Source: Intoshia linei
Lineage: Eukaryota > Orthonectida > Rhopaluridae
Length of the DNA: 33,533 bases
NCBI GenBank assembly: GCA_001642005.1
Contig: LWCA01000298.1
Location: 1-33,533 of the forward strand
Direction of reading: 5' to 3'
The notes beneath the pieces were generated by a model. It searched no databases and was not told the origin of the DNA. It saw nothing but the letters and a program-made list of their open reading frames with translations. Of this stretch, positions 21,526 through 31,500 are shown in pieces. Positions within the stretch are counted from its first letter, which is position 1; every line of letters starts with the position of its first letter. A program made the position numbers and the translations under genes.

Positions 21526-22120
21526 ATGGATGAGTTTAATACTTGTAATAATACCCACATTACTTTAATACAGTAGTATACTATATTTTGTCAATTATTG
21601 ATTAACATGTAAAATTAAATTTATAGTGGTAAAAATAATTTTCAACATATTTGACAAAGTCGATGACGTAATTACAATTCAATCAATGTCGGAAATTATG
21701 AATTGGCTTGAGCCAAGTTCAACAGAAGCGGAAATTCAAGGTTAATGAAATAATTACTCAATATTTACTACACGTATTTTATTTTTATAGACATTGTAAA
21801 TTCTTTTGATGAAAATGGTGATGGATTCATTGACTTTGGTGAATTTTCTAATGGAATAAAACCAAACTTTAAAGAAAAGATTAAAGAAAACGAGTTAAGG
21901 GCCTGCTTTGAAATATTCGATCAAAATAAAGATGGAAAACTAGATATTAAGGACATTTTTTATAGTCTTAAACAGCTGAAATATAATATCAACAATACAC
22001 ATACTATTAAAAAAATTTTTAAAAAGTACGACAAGGATCAGAAACATTACTTGACATATGAAGGTACAAATATTTTACATTTCTATTTTTCTAGATTTTA
22101 AAAATGTGTTTTATAATTAA
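21526..22120 (+). CDS. Calmodulin-like four-EF-hand protein, four exons, 143 residues
   Basis: Calcium-sensor protein of the calmodulin/troponin C superfamily. Exons 21526-21544, 21627-21740, 21791-22063 and 22095-22120 sum to 432 nt, an exact 143-residue frame; introns are 82, 50 and 31 nt. The short first exon (MDEFNT) is chosen because its phase fits and it supplies the only sensible start. EF loops by residue: loop 1 at 16-27 (DKVDDVITIQSM) is degenerate; loop 2 at 51-62 (DENGDGFIDFGE) is canonical; loop 3 at 88-99 (DQNKDGKLDIKD) keeps its ligands with Asp at position 12; loop 4 at 125-136 (DKDQKHYLTYED) lacks the central Gly and a good position-5 ligand. So probably two sites, in the middle, bind calcium. 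It is not true calmodulin; partner unknown. Confidence 0.85.
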
Positions 22121-23260
22121 ATGTTTCAATTTTATTTTCAGTCTCGTTTGTCGTGGTAAGGGTAGTATTATGGTTGTGAAATATACATTTTACTCGTAAA
22201 ACGGGCTTCATTTTTCGAAAAATATTATTTAATTTATTTGTAGTCAGACCAGGCACGGTCGTAGTTTGGTGACTAAGCGTTGTATATCATTACACATTGT
22301 TTATTAAAATTATCTTTGGGACCTATATTTGATTCCCAAAAACTCCAGCATGGTAGATTCAAATCTGAGTTAGAGCCTCTGACTAAGGAAATGAATTTTA
22401 CAATTACAAATTTAGAAATGTGAAATGATTCTTTCTAAAATCAATTTCGAATATGGGTTTTAAAAAAATGATATTAATAATGGAGAGTCAAGAGTGGGAC
22501 AGGATCTAACACACATTATAACTTACTAGGTTGACTGTTATGTACTACGTACAAACAGCACCTAGTTACGCCGTGGTACATTTTTTATTCTACAAAACAA
22601 ATAAATTCGGATTTTAATTTTCGGATTGTTAATTATTTCACATTTTTTGTTTTAATAAAATAATTTCGAAATAAAAAAAAATGAATATTAAAGTGCTTTT
22701 TTCACCGTGAAGACGTCACTTACTCAGTTTGAAATTTTTTGTGTGTGGTAACAGGATACAACTGTACCATCTGCAATTTTTTTTAAATTATAGGGCTGTT
22801 CTCATTTTAAAAAAAAGGGGTAATCTAGGTTTATGATCGTGAAAATCATCATTTTTAACGTTGTCATTTATGATAATGATTATGAATTTAAAAACCATAC
22901 CAGAATTTATGTTGTATAAAATTCTACGACTTTTTTCATTTTAACAATATAGGATTATAATTTGTGGTTTTGACCGTGAAGATATAAGATTTTGAAATTT
23001 AAAATTATCATAAAATTGATGAATTTAAAAGTTTTTATCAGAATGTGTATTTTTTATAATTCTAGAACGGGGATGAATTTAAAAAAAAAAACAAACAATT
23101 TGTATTTTTGTCCATGAAGGACTCAATTTTTGCAAATAAAATTTGCGATAAAACAACACTCTCGAAAAGCTGCAATAGAAATAAAGAATTTTTACTACTT
23201 GAATCTTCTTACTTTCTTAAATATACTGTAACAAACTAACAATTAAAGACACACATTATT
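22121..23260. other. Gene-free region with a shared inverted motif
   Basis: No usable frame. At about 22520-22580 a stretch containing TTATGTACTACGTAC matches in inverse orientation the sequence at 27286-27320 (GTACGTAGTACATAA and flanks, about 60 nt). Because each region also carries a copy of repeat C, this may be part of one transposon family. Otherwise AT-rich with several poly-A/T runs. Confidence 0.4.
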
Positions 23261-23261
23261 A

Positions 23262-23505
23262 AATTACACTCATTCTGTAATAAATTAAAAAAAATGATCA
23301 CAAAATTCTTTATACAAATAAAGTATTAACAAAATAAAATTAAGTAGGAATAATTCACTTTAAATTAAAATTTTATATAAGACGACGGGTCTAAGGGAAA
23401 CAAGTTTGGGAACCACTCTTTTAAATGATTGATAATAGTTAATAAATGCATTTTTAAGTTAGATTTTATTATTGCATTAATTTTTTGTAAAATTAAAAAA
23501 GCCGC
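23262..23505 (+). repeat. Dispersed repeat C, copy 1
   Basis: Collinear with 27016-27265: shared landmarks are ACACTCATTCTGT, GGAATAATTCACTTTAAATT, AAACAAGTTTGGGAACCACT and GCATTTTTAAGTTAGATTTT. About 240 bp, diverged. The GTTTGGGAACCACTC segment resembles a hAT inverted repeat, but no paired end was found. Confidence 0.65.
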
Positions 23506-23565
23506 CCTTAACACATTGTATAAAATGTGTATAAAATAAAATAATCAAATGTAGTACAAATGTAT

Positions 23566-23835
23566 AAAAAAAATCTTAAAAACCCCCTTAAAATTTGGTT
23601 TACAAAAATTTCTAAAAAAACCCTTTTTGATACTTGGTTCAAAAAAAATTTTATAAAAACCCCCCTTGATAGTTTGGTTCAAAAAAAATTTCTTTTTTTT
23701 TATTTTTTTCATTTTTTCATCATTTTTTTTTAAAAAGAAAAAGGGGTTTAAAAAAAATCTTAAAAACCCCCTTAAAATTTGGTTTACAAAAATTTCGTAA
23801 AAACCTTTCTTGAAAGTTTGGTTCAAAAAAAATTA
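23566..23835. repeat. A/C-rich minisatellite
   Basis: Units of about 40 bp of the form TTGGTTCAAAAAAAATTT, then TAAAAACCCCCCTTGATAG follow one another with variation, and a block of about 47 bp at 23566-23612 recurs exactly or nearly so at 23751-23797. The minus-strand 93-residue open frame at 23545-23826 is just the translation of these units and is not taken as a gene. Confidence 0.8.
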
Positions 23836-23988
23836 CTAAAATCCAAAATTAAACTAAAATATAAATGAAAGTTTTACACATTTTACGACTTGGCCATAGA
23901 ATGTGTACATTTCACAGTTTTACACATTCTATACGACATATACATTTGTTGTATATTGTTAAATCCATTAATATTTTCTATATATTTC

Positions 23989-26813
23989 TTACTTACATTT
24001 TGCATAAGTAAAAGAAAGAATAAAAAAATAATATTTAGGTAAGTAAGAATAAACTTTGAGGGTATAATCTGAATTCACTACAACAAGTTGATTTTCTTTT
24101 GTTATAAAAACAGATTTTGGAAATGAAATGATAGATTCATCTACATTAGTTTTAAAATCAATTTCATTAGATTTATTAGAATAAATTTTAAAAATAAACC
24201 ACTGACAATCAGCAAATCTGATTTGAATTCTACCATTATTAGTGTCGGCAACAATTACATTTTCATATTTATCTATACAAAGACTCCTTGGTCCAGAAAA
24301 ACGTCCTGCCTTATGAATGCCAAACATTCCCAATTTCTGTAAATTATGTCCATGTCCATTAACAACATGTATACAATTATCAAAAAAACAAGAAATGTAA
24401 AATAAATCATCCTTGGAAATATCAAACGTGTCCCACTTTGAAATACACCCATAACTGACATTTGTTTTGTACGCAATTCTATAAGTAGTGTTTAAATATT
24501 GAACAATTTCTTTGGATCCAATATCTAAAACATAGAAATACTTGCTATTGTGATGATTAACAACAAAACATGGTTCATTAGATTCCAAATATCCACGATA
24601 AAAACAATCTTGAGTATAAACGTAAATTCCTTTAGCACCTAAAGCAATGTCATCATTGGCTAAGATGGCTATAATTAACATTTGTTGAGGGTGTTTGATT
24701 TGTAGACAGTGAATTTCAAATTTTTTTAAAAAATTTATTTGATCTATAGCCACTTTATTCAATTCAATTACAAATGATGTTGAGTTTGATTCATTTGAAT
24801 TGTTTAGATTAGGTTTTGAAAAAGTAACCCAATTTTTAAAACAAACTTTAAAATTGCAACATTTAATAAAATGGAGTGGGTACAAGTATTTTTTAATTTT
24901 CAATTTTAAATTTGACATTTTAACTATTAGAGGTAAATCTTTTAAATTTACAGCGTTACGACGCTGTCTGGATCGATTTTGAAGTTTTTTTTGTGAATTA
25001 AAACGTGTTTGGTGTAAAATTCCGTAAAAATTTTTTTTATTATGGTCAATTTTAGATTGATTCGAATTGAATATTTCAGAGTCCGAGTTATTTTTTTTTA
25101 ATTGTAAATTATTTGATCTACTGTATTTAAAATTTTTTTGTAGGGATACTTTCAATTTCTCAAAAATTTTGAAGTATTTTAAATCTATTGACATGAAATT
25201 TGTCAATTTACGTTTTAAAATGACATTCATGTATAAGAGTTCGTATTTTGTGCCTTCAAACAGTAACCGTTCTACCAATTCATTACAGTTTAGGTAAATG
25301 TAATGCTTTAATCTAAGTTTGTCTAGACAGCATTGGGCTCCACAAATTTCTTTGCCGATTACTTGATCTAATTCCATTGAAGTTGTTTTATACCATTTGT
25401 TTACAGAATTTATTAGCTCTAAGCGCCTTTCTAACAAGTTTTTAGAAATGTTTGTGTATTTAGTGTTCAAAATTTTTAAATAGCGTTCCCAATCATTTAT
25501 AGTATCCGTAAAATTATTGGCCATGTCACAAGATGAGTCTGATAAATCACTCAATTCGTTTTTATGGTGCTTGTAAGCCGTGTCCAACATGTCTGTGTTG
25601 TGTTTACTGTGTGGCAAACATTTTTTACATTCGGAACACAAGAGTAACCCGCAATCATGACAATATGATGACACTGGTTTTAAAGAGTGCTGCTGGCACC
25701 GGTTTAAACGTTGTTCACTATTAGTCAATAAGAATTCATCGTATTCTTTATTCATATTGAGTTGATCAATATTCGAATTTGATTGCGTTCTAGACATGTC
25801 TAATATTGGATTGTCCATTATTTCTAGATTTTTATTTGAAACGCCCCCATTTTTATCCATACTTTTATAAAAAAACCTAGTGTTAACAATAACATGGCAT
25901 TGATTAACAATCAACCTAGCATGAGCTTTGTGACATTTGACACACATGTAATTTTGCAATTATTACAATAAAATTTAGCATATACCTTTTTAAAAATCTT
26001 AAAATTGCAATTTTCGCATAGAAAAATCTCCTTACAGGTAGACTTTTTGCATAGTTTTTTGTTAATTTTAATTGTATCATTATGTGCCATTAAATTTAAA
26101 TAACTTGAAACATTCATAGATAATCGATCCACAGTACTACGTTTCAATAGCGGAAACTGCTGAAAAATAGAATTTGGAGTTGATTTATCCATCACATGTA
26201 ACAATCTATCAAGGATTGGATTTGTAGGTAAAAGTGAAATATCCATTGTAGCAAGCTGAGTCAAAGAAAAACATATCGGACAAGTTATACAAATTAAAGT
26301 AGCTTTCTTTTTATCAACAAATTTTACCAATGTATTACTTTCGTTAATTTTATTATATTGTCTCATTTTTGAAATTACAGAAGAATAAATTGTAAAATCT
26401 GCTACCATTGACCCATTCATAATTTTTATTTTCAAAGATAATGGTCCATCAAATTGTTTAGTCGAAAATGTTTTTATGAACGCATCAAATTTAGCCACAT
26501 CAAAACCGGGTACAAATGAGTAATTTCGTAAAGCAAAATTGTCTGAAAAAATGTTTTCCTTTACTTGCTTTTCGTTATTTATTGTTATTAATTGAATTAT
26601 TTCTTGAATATTTTCATTTTGAGGTATAATTATATCTTTTTGAGGTAAAGTTTCCAATATTTATTTATCATTGAATGAAACTGTTGATATTACGTTTGTT
26701 AGTTGTTTAATATTTTCTTTTAGGCATTTCTCGCAAAATGAATGCAAAAAACTTAACATTTTTGGGTTTTTTAGATATTTTTTACATATGTAGCAATTAT
26801 TCAACATTTTCAT
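23989..26813 (-). CDS. TRIM-NHL protein (RING, two B-boxes, coiled coil, NHL propeller), frame broken once
   Basis: TRIM-NHL proteins (LIN-41/TRIM71, Brat, TRIM2/3 group) bind RNA through the NHL propeller and may act as E3 ubiquitin ligases. Exon 1 (26813-26694) gives the RING start: C7, C10, H24, C27, C30. Exon 2 (from 26567) supplies CPIC at about 136-139. B-box 1 has CENC at about 224-227, CNNC at 241-244, then CVKCHKAH; B-box 2 (about 331-365) has the C..H, YCHDC, LLCSEC, HSKH pattern. A coiled coil (about 390-530) and an NHL propeller (FSGPRSLCIDKYENVIVADT, GRIQI) follow; about 900 residues. Between CNNC and CVKC the frame shifts by one base at an A4 run (25952-25955); one more A would restore it. 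The third RING Cys is replaced (SFLH). The two overlapping frames are one gene. Confidence 0.85.
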
Positions 26814-27015
26814 TGATATTACACTAGATGTAGTTGTTATCTTGTAGTTGCTTTATTTTGTTAGATTTCTTGAAAGTTTTTATTCTCTTTTAGAGTTTCG
26901 TGAGTTGTATTAATCATTTGTCTCAATTTTTGGTTGGGAAGAATAATTTTTAATATACTATAATTATTATTATTTTTTTAAAATTTGACTATTTTTATTT
27001 TATTTTTAATATTAT
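26814..27015. other. Upstream region of the TRIM-NHL gene
   Basis: AT-rich, with no recognised element. It is bounded on the right by repeat C copy 2. Confidence 0.3.
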
Positions 27016-27265
27016 ACACACATTCTGTCTAATAAATAAAAAAAATGAGATAATAGTGATTTTTAAAAGTCTTTACACAAATGTTAAGAAAAAAAAATTA
27101 AGATGGAATAATTTACTTTAAATTAAAAAGTAATGTGATATGAAGGTTCCACGTGAAACAAGTTTGAGAGCCACTCTTTTAAAGGATTGATAATAGTGAA
27201 TAGTAGCATTTTTAAGTTAGATTTTCTTATTGAATTTATTTTTTTGGTAGAATAAAAATGTGCCC
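27016..27265 (+). repeat. Dispersed repeat C, copy 2
   Basis: Diverged copy of 23262-23505 in the same orientation, with GAAACAAGTTTGAGAGCCAC in place of the GGGAACC form. It is followed at 27286-27320 by the GTACGTAGTACATAA stretch that is found inverted at 22520-22580. Confidence 0.65.
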
Positions 27266-27384
27266 TCGCCAGAGCTAGATGGTTTTGGTACGTAGTACAT
27301 AACAATCAACTAGTTATTCATAAAATCTATATTCCAAAATAAACCAAAAATGTTTAATTACATGATAATGATAATTGAGTATTC

Positions 27385-27856
27385 CTAAAAATGTTCATTT
27401 TTTACTCTTCGAATAAACTTATTGTACATGTCGTTTTGAGCACTTTTAATATCGACTTGATCGTAATTTACAGCATTAGAAGAACTTAAAGATACGGATC
27501 TAGCAATAATTGGTATTTGATTTTTTAATTCTAATAATTAAAATTAAAATGTTAAATTAAATTTAATATACCCATAACATAAATTATAAATAAAAAATAA
27601 ATTTGAACAATGTACTACGTGTATTGTAATATCTGATTTATGTAAATTGAAAGATTACAAGGACTAACAAACTATAATTATAATGAAACATTTTAATTTT
27701 ATTAAAAATTAACTTTTCAGTTACCTTTTTTTCGAGAAAATGCAATTTTACCAATCTAAATAATTAGCGATGAATCTATTTCACTAATAGTTTGTACCGA
27801 TTGGAACGAGCTGACACCAACCGTTCAACTGTTATTTCCCATTTTCTAATTGAAGT
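27385..27856 (-). CDS. Three 3' coding exons of an unidentified gene, or the tail of ARMC9
   Basis: Three exons join in frame on the minus strand: 27856-27785 (24 codons, TSIRKWEITVERLVSARSNR and on), 27755-27725 (IGKIAFSRKK) and 27530-27385 (LKNQIPIIARSVSLSSSNAV and on, ending KNEHF and stop). Introns are 29 and 194 nt with GT-AG ends. Composition and frame use look like real protein, but I do not recognise the family. The first exon starts in phase 0, and the last clear ARMC9 exon could end in phase 0 at 28530, so these exons may be the ARMC9 C-terminus after a 670-nt intron. They could equally be a separate short gene with 5' exons between 27857 and 28260. Confidence 0.55.
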
Positions 27857-27990
27857 CTACATTTTTGAATTCTCAAGAAATTGTAATATCTATTGTAGTA
27901 CTATTGTAGTTCAACTATTGATAATGAATATAAAAAATACTTTTTAGTTTTGATGATCCACATGCAGATTTTACTATTTTTTTGTCAAAA

Positions 27991-28251
27991 TTATTCAATA
28001 CATTCTAAATTATAATTTAAAATATTATCATAAGGTCTAAAACATGCGTTAGTAACCTTTTTGTTAATACATTGATATAAAAAATTACTATACATTGTAG
28101 AACTATTTTCATTTTTTAAAAAAAGAGTAATTTGAGGTTTTGATTGTTGAACAGTGTTTGAATTAATAAAAATAAATTGAAAAATATTTTTAAAAAATTT
28201 CATTTTATAAAATATTTCCGAAAAATCGCACCTAGCGAAGCGGTTCAACAC
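27991..28251 (-). CDS. Possible small or partial reading frame, uncertain
   Basis: An 86-codon frame (MLNRFARCDFSEIFYKM and on) lies between the ARMC9 stop and the three unidentified exons. It is Phe/Asn-rich and AT-driven, with no domain. It could be a 5' part of the gene ending at 27385, but I could not find a splice that joins it in frame. Treat it as weak. Confidence 0.25.
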   Translation of the reverse strand: MLNRFARCDFSEIFYKMKFFKNIFQFIFINSNTVQQSKPQITLFLKNENSSTMYSNFLYQCINKKVTNACFRPYDNILNYNLECIE

Positions 28252-28357
28252 CCTTAATAACCACTTGTCTAAACTACAAAAAATTTAATTTTAATGATTA
28301 TAATCAGAGAAGAAGGTACTATACATATTAACATGTTTACAATGTTATATGTTAATA

Positions 28358-28413
28358 TATCATGTTCAAGAATATAATTTTTTTAAATTATCAATTTGAA
28401 AAAATCAAGCCTC
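28358..28413 (+). repeat. Dispersed repeat B, copy 3
   Basis: Short diverged copy of the 9488-9575 block: CATGTTCAAGAATATAATTT through AAAAAATCAAGCCTC. It lies just downstream of the ARMC9 stop or, if ARMC9 continues, in its intron. Confidence 0.5.
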
Positions 28414-28523
28414 ATTTTTAATTTGGTTCGACACAGCCAACATATGTGTATTTGAGCTGATATTTTACATTTTCTGCGCAGATAATTATGATTATTATTT
28501 ATCCGATTATAATCATTTATTAT

Positions 28524-31500
28524 TCAAACCTTTATTTTAGTTGGACACTTGTCTTGAGTTTGATCATTGAATTGTTTTATGTTTAAAAATTCATTATGCG
28601 TATCTAATGATAAACTATTAGTTTTTGAATCATCCAAATGTATTTTTAGATCCTGTTTTAAATCCAAACTGATGAAATTTTGTAAATTTGAATTGCTGTG
28701 ACTAGGAACAATTTGAGAAGATACATAATGCAATGAATTATTTGACACGTCAGATATATTATCTGAATTTAAAGAATTTTTTTCAGTTAAATCTGAAGTT
28801 TGCATCATTGTGGCCTCCAATTCTGAAAAATCAGTACTATCACCCTTTTCATAATTTGACATGTCTTCATTTTTCATGTATATTGATTTTAAAAGTGTGT
28901 ATCCAAACATTTTTGTTTCTGAACAGGTTGTAGCCAAGTCATTGTCGGCGTTTATTACATTTTCTAAAACTGTTGCGTCTTCCTAAATAAAATGAATGGT
29001 AAAAGATAAAATCTGAAGCATAATAGGTGTCGTCAACTTTAAATTTTTAATTTAAATTTACATTTTAACAGTTGAATAGGTCATTTTTTAAATTAAACCA
29101 TATTTAAAAAATTGGGACAGACAAATATTTTAAAAATAAAATTTAGATACAGTACAGTAAACTTTATATAAGAACACTCTTTATAAGAAAATGATATTAG
29201 TTTATAGATGTAAATCAGGGGTCGGCAACCATTCGCCCACATAATAATTTTGGTGGCCCTTTGAATAAATATATAAATTATTTATTTTTACATTTTTCAA
29301 CTTTTAATCACCGTTTTAAACATTTTCTACTAAAATTGGCTTATTATAATCAGTTTAATACAGAATTTTCAAATCGCCCTGGATTTTATTATGTTGAATA
29401 TACTAGAACCATTTCTCTTTAATTAAAATTGAAATGTATCAAGTGTACATTTTGAAAAACGGGGCCAGTGAAATTTTTTGATATAAAAAAATGGCTCACG
29501 AAATTCAAAAGGTTACCGACCCCTGATGTAAATAGACATGTTAAATTTTCTTATTTTATCGAATATGTATAATCTTACTTACTCTCACCGGTTAAGGAAA
29601 TGTAGACAGTTATGTATTTATGCTATTAAATATTATATGGATAGAAAACACTAATACATGTATAGTAATTTAATTAAATTTTTACTTTTTCATTATCATC
29701 ATTTTCATCATAATCATCATCACTATTTTTAATTGACTTGTAGTCAAAATCATCTTCATTTGTAATAGAATCTTCTTCTAAATTTTATTATAATCATTTT
29801 TTCAAATTTAACAGGTTTATTACTTTGTATCAGCTGTATTATATAATTCAACTGTTTTTGGTGTTGTGGATTAGATTTATCTATTAATGAGTATATTTTT
29901 TCTTTCAAATTCTAAAAAAATATAATTATAATTAATACGTATCGTAAAAAGAGAAATTGAACATTATAAAAATTTTTATATGATAGGAAAAATGTATAAT
30001 TCTTAATTAACCACAGATCCATGTTCAGTGGACATTGTCAATCCTATTACAAATATATCACCAACTTTTAGAAGAAATATTTGATTTGAGGATATTTATT
30101 CAAAAATATTAAGAAAAAGAATATATTTAACCCCTTGAGACTAATTCTTTGATGAATTTATGTAATAATCTAAATCAGGGGTTTCCAAAGTGGGCGATTA
30201 ATTCAGTTAGGGGAGCGATTATAAAAACCTAAATAGAAATATTTTTTAATATATTTCAGCATAGTAAAATTGATGCGGTACCAAATTTAAAATATAGTTC
30301 CATGTCAATGATCATTGATTGTTTTATTATAATATTTTAATTATTAATTACACACATTTACAACACATGTTTTATTGAAACATTATAAAATTTTATTATA
30401 AAACATTGTATACCCAAAAAACGATTTTAGATGGATAAAGTGGAGCGTTGATGAATTTTTTGGTTGTAAGGGGATATTTTTATTGAAAGTTTGGGATCCA
30501 CTGATATAAAAAGTGATAGTAATAAATATATATACGAAGTAGTCGAAAAATTTTTTAAGGGGGGTTGAGAAAATATATTGCTAAAAAGGGGGCTGTAGGA
30601 AAAATGAGTTTGGGAACCCCTGATCTAAATAATAATAAATTACAATTTCTCTGGAAGCTGTTTTGAATGTGCTTCGCGTTAATAAACCATATATGGAAGC
30701 ATGAATATATTTAGAAATCTAAAATAAATTAAAGATAGTTTATAATTATGTTTCAATTAAATCTAAACATGTATTCTAAAATAAAAATTAAACAATCCTA
30801 AAAATGAATGCACCAATTCAATATGAAAACAATATTAAATTACCGCATTTTTCCCCAATAGTTCTTTTAATATTTTCATTATTTTTAAAGCATGATTTGA
30901 AAATTTCTGTCTACCTGTCAAAATATTAGGAAATATGAAAAGTTATTAACATGCAATTAAGCACTGCAAAATTATTATTATTATTAATACCATAAAACTG
31001 TAAAGAGATATTCATTAATAGTGACGATGCATAATCAAGAGTGTATGAAGTCAAAAATCTATTATCCAAATATTGAGTAAATATTTTAATCATTTCTTCA
31101 GCTAGACCTGAATCCAGCATAATTTTATATGTCTCGTATCTAAAAAATTAGTAATACAGTTGCGTTAACATAAATAAATGTATACATAAGGTTTAAAACT
31201 GTGTTAGTCAATTAGCTTTCTTTTTAGCTTAAAAAATATACCTATGAGAGTACTAAAAATTAAATTTTTTTTTAGTTTAAACAACCCTAAATTATTAATT
31301 CATCAAAATTAACATGGCTTTATTTTCCAAATTTCAATAAAAGTGTAATATTAACATATTGTATATTTTGACAAATAATTATTTAATCTACAATTATATT
31401 TTTTGACAAAAAATAAAATCTTCCAGACTTTACCTCTTAAATTTTTTAATGGTCAAATTATCCCGGGTTTAGAAACCTTTGAATAACGAATACCTAAGAC

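Noticed and set aside
23545-23826. A 93-residue minus-strand reading frame rich in Phe and Lys.
   Set aside because: It is the translation of a minisatellite with 40-bp units; no start context, domain or neighbour supports a gene.
25911-26657. Taking the 248-residue minus-strand frame as a separate gene from the 656-residue frame downstream.
   Set aside because: The two halves each carry part of one B-box and overlap by about 50 bases in different frames, and the upstream ATG of the first half lies inside an inferred intron. A single TRIM-NHL gene with one frame break explains both.
27900-28004. Plus-strand and minus-strand exon candidates around the ATTTTACTATTTTT stretch (FDDPHADF on one strand, KIVKSACGSS on the other).
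   Set aside because: Both look protein-like for about 20 codons, but neither can be spliced in frame to a neighbouring exon.
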